A DNA stretch of 64,000 nt from Epithemia pelagica (taxonomy: Eukaryota; Bacillariophyta; Bacillariophyceae; Surirellales; Surirellaceae). The notes under the pieces were generated by a model, which did no database searches, had not been told where the DNA came from, and saw nothing but the letters and a program-made list of their open reading frames with translations. Where the stretch lies: contig OX337234.1 in NCBI GenBank assembly GCA_946965045.2, positions 2,108,001-2,172,000 on the forward strand. The letters are read 5' to 3'. A program made the position numbers and the translations under genes. This document shows, in pieces, positions 58,902 through 64,000 of this stretch. Position 1 is the stretch's first letter. Every line of letters begins with the position of its first letter.

Positions 58902-61019
58902 CTTAAGACCATAGCGTCCACCGGTGCCACAGCCGCGGCCCCGTCGCCGCCCACAACATTCGCAACGCTCTACGCCACCCAACCGGATGTCTTCAGCGGT
59001 GACTACGCGCCGCTCTTCCAACCTTTCGACAGCACAAACGGCCTTGCACACGATGCACTTTTCGAAACGGTCGTCAACTCTTCCAACAGTTGTCCCAAAG
59101 TGTTCCTGGCCAACGTCACCATCAACAACGCCAACCACATCATCGCAGTGCATCGCCCATCACGATACGAGCCTGATTTAGCGGATCCAGCGCCGCATTG
59201 GGACGGGAAAGTCTTCAGCTTCGTGGGAGATCTCAGCCCTCGAGGAAGCAACTTCATCCAAACGGTCGAGCTTCCCGCTTCATCCTTCGAGTCCACGGCC
59301 AGCCAACGTGTGCCAACACTTGCCACCATGGACGCCCGATGGGCTGTTGACCCAAACGTGAACACTCTCGCCTCCCTGTCTAGCTCCTCCGCGGACACAG
59401 AGTCAGTCATTACACGCCGTCTCTTCCCAGTACCGAGTCCCTATATTCCACTGATATTGGGAAAGTCATTGACACCACGCCAAGCATGGGCCACCTTCTC
59501 AACAGCCATTGCTACGGCATCCCACCAAGCGATGTGTGCACCCCTTCTGGATTGGCTCCGTGTATCATGCACAATGAAACGGACAAACGTCGCCTCCGCA
59601 ACACAACTTGGTGATTTTCACACTGTCTTCCCTACATTGGCGGCCGACGCACAGCTCGATCAACACCGATGGTCAATCCTCACGCGCGACCTACCGGCGC
59701 TCAATACCACCACCGCATCCGGCACCACCGACCGCGTCGCTACTATCTTGGGCACCATGCGGGCCGACCGTGTCACGGCACGTGCACAGGACGAGGCCCG
59801 CCGCACTGCTGCACAGCGCGACAAGCTCCCTTCCGAAACCAAGTTCAAGACCGTAGCACGCGACTGGATGACCTTTACATCAGCCGCCACCGAATCTGAC
59901 CTGCCCATTGTCTACCACCAGATCGTAAACAGTGACAAAGGGGAACACTTAACCATCCTTCGCAACGCTGTAAAGCTCCGTGCACGCAGCGCAGCCGCGG
60001 CAACCAACCAAGTCCCCGTGGTCTCAAAGGAAACAAAGGAGATGGTTCTAAGTGCCCGCTTTGGGGTCGAAGCACACCAAATGCACGACCTGTCGCAAGG
60101 CCTCCAACCGTTCAGCATGGGGCTCTTCATTGGCGACGAATTAAGCAAGACAATCGATGCGCGGGCAACGGACTACGATACTATGCTAAACGGCATCTCT
60201 GCCCCTACGCTAGGTGAACAAGCCTCCTTTTCCACCAAAGAAGTGCGAATCCCACAAGACCATTTCACGGCAGGCCTGATGCTGGCCTCCACCAGCGTCC
60301 AGCTCGACGTGTTCCAAGGCCCGAATCACCCCTTCGCCACAGCCTTTCGTGAATTTTGCATCCGACACTGGCCCTCGATCGCCACCACCATCCATCTGGC
60401 CTCACGCTACAATCGATTGCTTGAGCAAACCGTTATCCCACGAATCCTTCGGTGGATCCAAACACACATGGTTGACTATTGCCGAGAACTCATCCTTCTC
60501 GGCCAAGCTTCCACCACTGTCCCTCCCTTCTTGGACATCCACTCCATGGTGGTTCATCAACAGTACAACCTGTTGCCGGATATTCCAGACCAGTACCGAG
60601 TCGTGCTGCCTCCCTCTTTCCCCACACCCGGCCTGTCTCCACCCTCACAAAAACAACAGCACAAAAAGGACACCAAAGACACCGGCGACAGCACCCAAGA
60701 TCAACAACAACAGCAACAAAAACCATCCGGACCCTCTCGCACAACCGGCCGTGGCGGCGCCATGGTAGCCAACCAGAATGTGAACAATGCATGGAAAGAA
60801 GCACTCGAAAAATCGTCCCGCAAAATCCGCGATCTCGCACCCAATGCACCGGACTCCAGCAACCGCGACGACAACAACAAGCCCGTTCCCCTCTGCCTCA
60901 GCTACCATCTCCGTGGAAGTTGTTACAGCAACTGCAACCGGGCGGTTACTCACCGTGCACTCTCCCAAGAGGAGACTTCTGCCCTTGCCACTGTCGTTTC
61001 CACCAATCTCTCCGAATAG
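58902..61019 (+). CDS. Gag-like protein of the right-hand retroelement
   Basis: 705 codons open without stop. The first in-frame ATG is only near 59328 (ATMDARW), yet the upstream part (FATLYATQPDVFSGDYAP ... HDALFETVV) is clearly coding-like, so the true start is missing or spliced in. The C-terminal part is Gln/Lys/Pro-rich (around residue 590) and ends in CLSYHLRGSCYSNCNRAVTH, a C-x8-C-x3-C-x5-H zinc-finger-like motif typical of nucleic-acid binding. The stop TAG 61017-61019 (context GAA TAG GAG) is followed by the same frame with no other stop, giving a possible Gag-Pol fusion by readthrough. Confidence 0.7.
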   Translation, partial: LKTIASTGATAAAPSPPTTFATLYATQPDVFSGDYAPLFQPFDSTNGLAHDALFETVVNSSNSCPKVFLANVTINNANHIIAVHRPSRYEPDLADPAPHWDGKVFSFVGDLSPRGSNFIQTVELPASSFESTASQRVPTLATMDARWAVDPNVNTLASLSSSSADTESVITRRLFPVPSPYIPLILGKSLTPRQAWATFSTAIATASHQAMCAPLLDWLRVSCTMKRTNVASATQLGDFHTVFPTLAADAQLDQHRWSILTRDLPALNTTTASGTTDRVATILGTMRADRVTARAQDEARRTAAQRDKLPSETKFKTVARDWMTFTSAATESDLPIVYHQIVNSDKGEHLTILRNAVKLRARSAAAATNQVPVVSKETKEMVLSARFGVEAHQMHDLSQGLQPFSMGLFIGDELSKTIDARATDYDTMLNGISAPTLGEQASFSTKEVRIPQDHFTAGLMLASTSVQLDVFQGPNHPFATAFREFCIRHWPSIATTIHLASRYNRLLEQTVIPRILRWIQTHMVDYCRELILLGQASTTVPPFLDIHSMVVHQQYNLLPDIPDQYRVVLPPSFPTPGLSPPSQKQQHKKDTKDTGDSTQDQQQQQQKPSGPSRTTGRGGAMVANQNVNNAWKEALEKSSRKIRDLAPNAPDSSNRDDNNKPVPLCLSYHLRGSCYSNCNRAVTHRALSQEETSALATVVSTNLSE

Positions 61020-62275
61020 GAGACAGGCCAAGATGACTTTGCTCCTCCACCACCGAAGCGAGCCAAATTCTTTTTCCCAGTCATCTCCAGGCCGTCTACT
61101 TCTTGCTTTCCTTCTTCTGCACCTTCCCCCACCTCCAACCAATTGACACAAGAGTCAATCAGCTCCTTTACATCGTCAAGCACGACCAATACTGCCAACA
61201 CAGTGACGACGACACCCATCCGACGGCCGAATCCATTCCCAGCAGACCGCAAACAACGAGCACAAAGCCCCACAATTGACCCACACGCAGACCTTGGTAA
61301 GTTAGTAGACACATATTCGCATCTCCTCTCCTTCATGTCTTGGACGTCGTTTGTACATCGTGTTCGTGGCCGCTCTTGTATCGCCCCTCTCGTCTCGTCG
61401 CTCCCACACTGCGCAGCATCCCTCCTCCACGACTTCCGTCAAGCCGGAGTCCCTGTCCTCTCGGTCGACGCCGAATGGACACCTTCCCAACGCTCCATGG
61501 CCACCACACGTGGCTGTCACAAAAGTGCTGTCGAGTACCAGCAATTCATCTATGACGATATGGCCGACATGGTCCAACGTGGCTACTGGGTGGTCCTCCC
61601 GTACAAAGCCATTGCACACCTCCCGAATCTCCGTGTCTCCCCTATTGGATGTGTCCCGCAACGCGAACGGCGACCACGCATCATCGTCGACTACACCTAC
61701 AGTGGCGTCAACGCCGCCACAGACAAACAAGCACACCCCGAGGCCATGCAGTTTGGTGGCACACTCAAGCGCATCCTCCACAAAATACACTCCGCCCATC
61801 CGAAATACGGCCCTGTCTACATGTTAAAAATTGACCTCTCTGACGGTTTCTATCGGGTCCCCCTCCGCGCCACCGACGTTCCAAGGCTTGGCGTGGTCCT
61901 TCCCCGTGCCCCAGACGCCACCAACGATCTAATTGCTCTGCCACTCACGCTCCCAATGGGGTGGACTGAAAGCCCACCACAGTTCACGGCGTTCACGGAA
62001 ACCATAGCCGATCTTGTCAATCGTTGGACTGTCGACCACACATGGGACCCACCTCCCCACCCAATGGAGAACCTCGCCTCTTCGGCGCCCACGCAGCCGC
62101 CCGATCGTTCAGTTGTCACCGCCCCACCTCCAACCCATACTCGTCCCATTCAGCGACTAACCAACCACGACATTCTGGCGGCCATTCCACCCACGCCCCC
62201 GCCATCCAACCGATTCGTCCCTTACAAGCCTGGCCCGTTGGCTTATACCGATGTTTACCTTGACGACACTATACA
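61020..62275 (+). pseudogene. Pol, left part: reverse transcriptase up to the YLDD box, broken by a MITE
   Basis: The frame continues from gag. After a Ser/Thr/Pro-rich linker with KRAKF, the RT begins: GYWVVLPYKAIAHLPNLRVS, CVPQRERRPRIIVDYTYSGV, motif A YMLKIDLSDGFYRVPL, motif B PLTLPMGWTESPPQFTAFTE, an unusual Pro-rich insert of about 60 residues, then motif C YTDVYLDD (tac 62256 to gac 62267). Eight bases after YLDD the MITE enters, and its own sequence brings a TAA at 62286-62288. The RT of this copy is therefore inactive. Confidence 0.85.
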
Positions 62276-63038
62276 GAAATTGCCTTAAAAGCTTGTTCTG
62301 TCTCGGATTGCACTACAGATAGATTATCAACAAGCTAGCCTTTCGTCCTAGAGAGGTCGCGTCAATGTCCCAAAAGGCTAGGTCGTTCGTCCAAACATCA
62401 TCCAAGATTTCGGGGAGGCAACGTGTTCTCGTAGGACAGAATTCAGGTCTCAGCGTATATCTACAACCGATTAAGCGCAAGAAAGTGCGCCGGTCAGTTG
62501 GATGGCACGTGTCTTTAATTAATTTTGGTCCTGATGTCGGAAATCTGGTCCCGATCTCGGAATTCGGGTCGATCTCGGAATTCGGGCCAGATCTCGGAAT
62601 TCGGGTCGATCTCGGAATTCGGGCCAGATCTCGGAATTCGGGTTTTTACTCTGAAATAAAGTATACTTTTGTCGGAATTCGGGTCGATCTCGGAATTCGG
62701 GCCAGATCTCGGAATTCGGGTCGATCTCGGAATTCGGGCCAGATCTCGGAATTTGGTCTTTCCGTTGAACGGTTTTCAAGTTGCCGTGCCTGCTCGCAAT
62801 ATCCTGTTTGACAGGTCAACTCGTCTCTCTATTGACTAGATAGCTAGGAGTACTATTAGCCATTATCGAAATTCGGGGTTTTAGCTATGGAATGGGAACA
62901 CTTTCTACTTCAAGGAATGATTAACTAGGATAGGTTGTGCTATGGCTTTTGTCTGACTTCTCGTCCGGACTCGACAGGTCATTGCAAATCTCTTGGCAGC
63001 CTCTCGTCCGAGACGGAACCAGCTTTTAAGGCAATTTC
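62276..63038. mobile_element. 763-bp MITE inserted in the RT domain
   Basis: The inverted ends match over about 32 bp with 2 mismatches: GAAATTGCCTTAAAAGCT at left, and its reverse complement at right (63021-63038). The 3-bp repeat ACA flanks it (62273-62275 and 63039-63041). Taking the insert plus one ACA out leaves the RT frame continuous, which confirms the borders. It codes for no transposase. A 3-bp duplication suits PIF/Harbinger or CACTA groups, but ACA is not the usual Harbinger TWA and the ends are not CACTA. Confidence 0.9.
62525..62756. repeat. Tandem repeat array inside the MITE
   Basis: Units of 18-19 bp, GATCTCGGAATTCGGG plus TC or CCA, alternate to form a 37-bp higher-order unit. 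There are about eleven copies, interrupted at 62641-62671 by an unrelated AT-rich spacer. Every unit carries GAATTC, and half carry AGATCT. Confidence 0.9.
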
Positions 63039-63041
63039 ACA

Positions 63042-64000
63042 ACTGGCCCAGGGCTCCAAATCACGCCTCAATCGAATCCGGCGAACCTTGCTTCATAGCA
63101 CCGACTTGGTATTTCGACCCAATGACACCGACGACACCCAATTTGGAAGACGCGAACCGATTTCCGCCAAAAAACTGGGAAAAGGAGATGGCTGCTGGTC
63201 GACCTTCCAAACCATACTTGGTTGGGAGGTTGACTCCATTCGAAAAACAGTCGAACTCCCCTCACACCGCAAAGAGAAACTCATTACACTCCTGGCCAAT
63301 GTACGGAATAAAACAGTCGTCCCTATTGCCACTTGGCACAAGCTTCTGGGAGAGCTTCGGAGCATGGTGCTCGGAATCCCCGGTGGACGGGGTTTATTCT
63401 CCCACCTGCAGCAGTCCTTGTCAAACGCCTGCGGCCACGAATTCGTCGTCATTGATCAGCATGCGGCAGACCAATTGGCCGACTGGGAACAACTTGCACA
63501 TGATCTGGTTAGTCGTCCAACACGCATCGCAGAGATCATCCCGACGACGCCCAGTTACATCGGTGCTTGTGACGCCGCCCCTTCTGGCCTTGGTGGAGTT
63601 TGGCTCCCTCCCGATCGTCCTTCCCGCCACACTCCGTCACATCCCCCAATCGTTTGGCGTTGCCCTCTCCCGGATGCCATCCGGGCATTGGTTCAGAGTC
63701 CTACCAACCCGCACGGCCCCATCACCAACAACGACTTGGAATTGGCTGCCACGATAGCGCACGCCGACATCCTTGCGTCCGCCGTTGACGTCCGCGAAAA
63801 GACACTCGCCACGGGTTGTGATAATACAGCGGCGGTTGGTTGGGCCACTGCTGGCAGCACAACCTCCACGAGCCCGGCTTCGTACCTTCTTCGCGTTTCC
63901 AGCCTGCACCAACGGGCACATCGTTACATCCACAACCTCTCGTACCTCCCAGGCGTCCGCAACAAACTTGCTGATGACGCTTCACGGCTATTCTCACTCC
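63042..64000 (+). pseudogene. Pol, right part: RT thumb/connection and RNase H, runs off the right edge
   Basis: Frame 1 of this segment is open to the window end (319 codons) and continues the RT across the MITE. It reads LAQGSKSRLNRIRRTLLHS, then EPISAKKLGKGDGCWSTFQT, ILGWEVDSI, WHKLLGELRSMVLGIPGGRG, and an RNase H region: IGACDAAPSGLGGVW (first Asp), NNDLELAATIAHADI (Glu), GCDNTAAVGW (Asp) and NKLADDASRLFS (final Asp). All four RNase H acidic residues are present. Without the MITE it would be part of an intact enzyme. The downstream domain that would settle the superfamily lies beyond 64000. Confidence 0.85.

Larger units (their letters stand above)
58902..64000 (+). mobile_element. Gag-pol retroelement (Ty3/DIRS-like RT and RNase H), left border unclear, right part outside window
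   Basis: One continuous frame starts after TAG 58899-58901 and, apart from TAG 61017-61019 and a 763-bp inserted MITE, stays open to the window end. It encodes a gag-like region with a zinc-finger-like motif, an RT with YLDD and an RNase H. No integrase, protease or tyrosine recombinase is reached before the edge, so the superfamily is open. No ATG occurs in the first 140 codons, so the element may be 5'-truncated or begin with an upstream exon. Confidence 0.8.

Noticed and set aside
62993-63757. 254-codon ORF at the right edge in a different frame
   Set aside because: The overlapping frame from 63042 carries RT/RNase H motifs and is continuous with the RT across the MITE, so this one is a shadow.
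1-64000. CRISPR arrays, riboswitches or bacterial operons
   Set aside because: No regularly spaced repeats with unique spacers, no leaderless gene clusters; the gene structure with introns is eukaryotic.

Overview
The window looks like nuclear DNA of a photosynthetic stramenopile, most likely a pennate diatom. Genes are compact, with few and short GT-AG introns (64-320 bp). Three proteins (transaldolase, thioredoxin and TerC) begin with a signal peptide followed by an ASAFAP-like plastid-import motif, the hallmark of complex red-type plastids. The Ty1/copia element resembles diatom CoDi elements. No bacterial-type operons are present. The species cannot be settled from sequence alone.

Layout, left to right. 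At 1-5.3 kb lie a partial low-complexity gene, a GH28 polygalacturonase-like gene and a PP2C phosphatase. An apparently intact Ty1/copia retrotransposon with identical 174-bp LTRs follows at 5370-12447, inserted between the PP2C gene and a divergent giant ubiquitin-specific protease (13.2-23.1 kb). At 23-34 kb come a sugar-transfer-type ATP-grasp protein, a 620-bp inverted-repeat structure, a protein of unknown function, a plastid transaldolase, a class IV sirtuin split by one stop codon, an 839-bp mariner-like element with TA target duplication, a Y14/RBM8A homologue and a small NTF2-like gene. At 34.7-36.2 kb is a PD-(D/E)XK nuclease plus kinase gene of the CR (Crinkler) effector type, and at 37-38.7 kb a GT31-like glycosyltransferase.

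The segment 38902-47486 is the most unusual part. It is a non-LTR-type retroelement (ORF1, AP endonuclease, reverse transcriptase, RNase H, CCHC finger) bounded by 73-bp terminal INVERTED repeats, which LINEs normally lack. Its ORF1 and ORF2 overlap by ATGA. Next come TerC, a prenylated ubiquitin-fold protein (MUB/UBL3), plastid thioredoxin, a coiled-coil protein, ArgJ (three exons), a Methyltransf_32-type methyltransferase (two exons) and an alpha/beta hydrolase (two exons). The right edge (58.9-64 kb) is a second gag-pol retroelement, broken directly after its YLDD box by a 763-bp MITE with a 3-bp target duplication.

Recurring themes are these. (1) Three unrelated retroelements each carry a single in-frame stop with the same frame continuing: TGA and TAG at two gag/pol borders, and TGA between endonuclease and RT. 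In the copia copy the LTRs are identical, so simple decay is less likely there and stop readthrough deserves testing. (2) Both large autonomous elements sit between divergently transcribed host genes, in shared promoter space. (3) The copia leader holds a tRNA-like segment with perfect pol III A and B boxes. All functional statements rest on motif recognition by eye; no searches were run.
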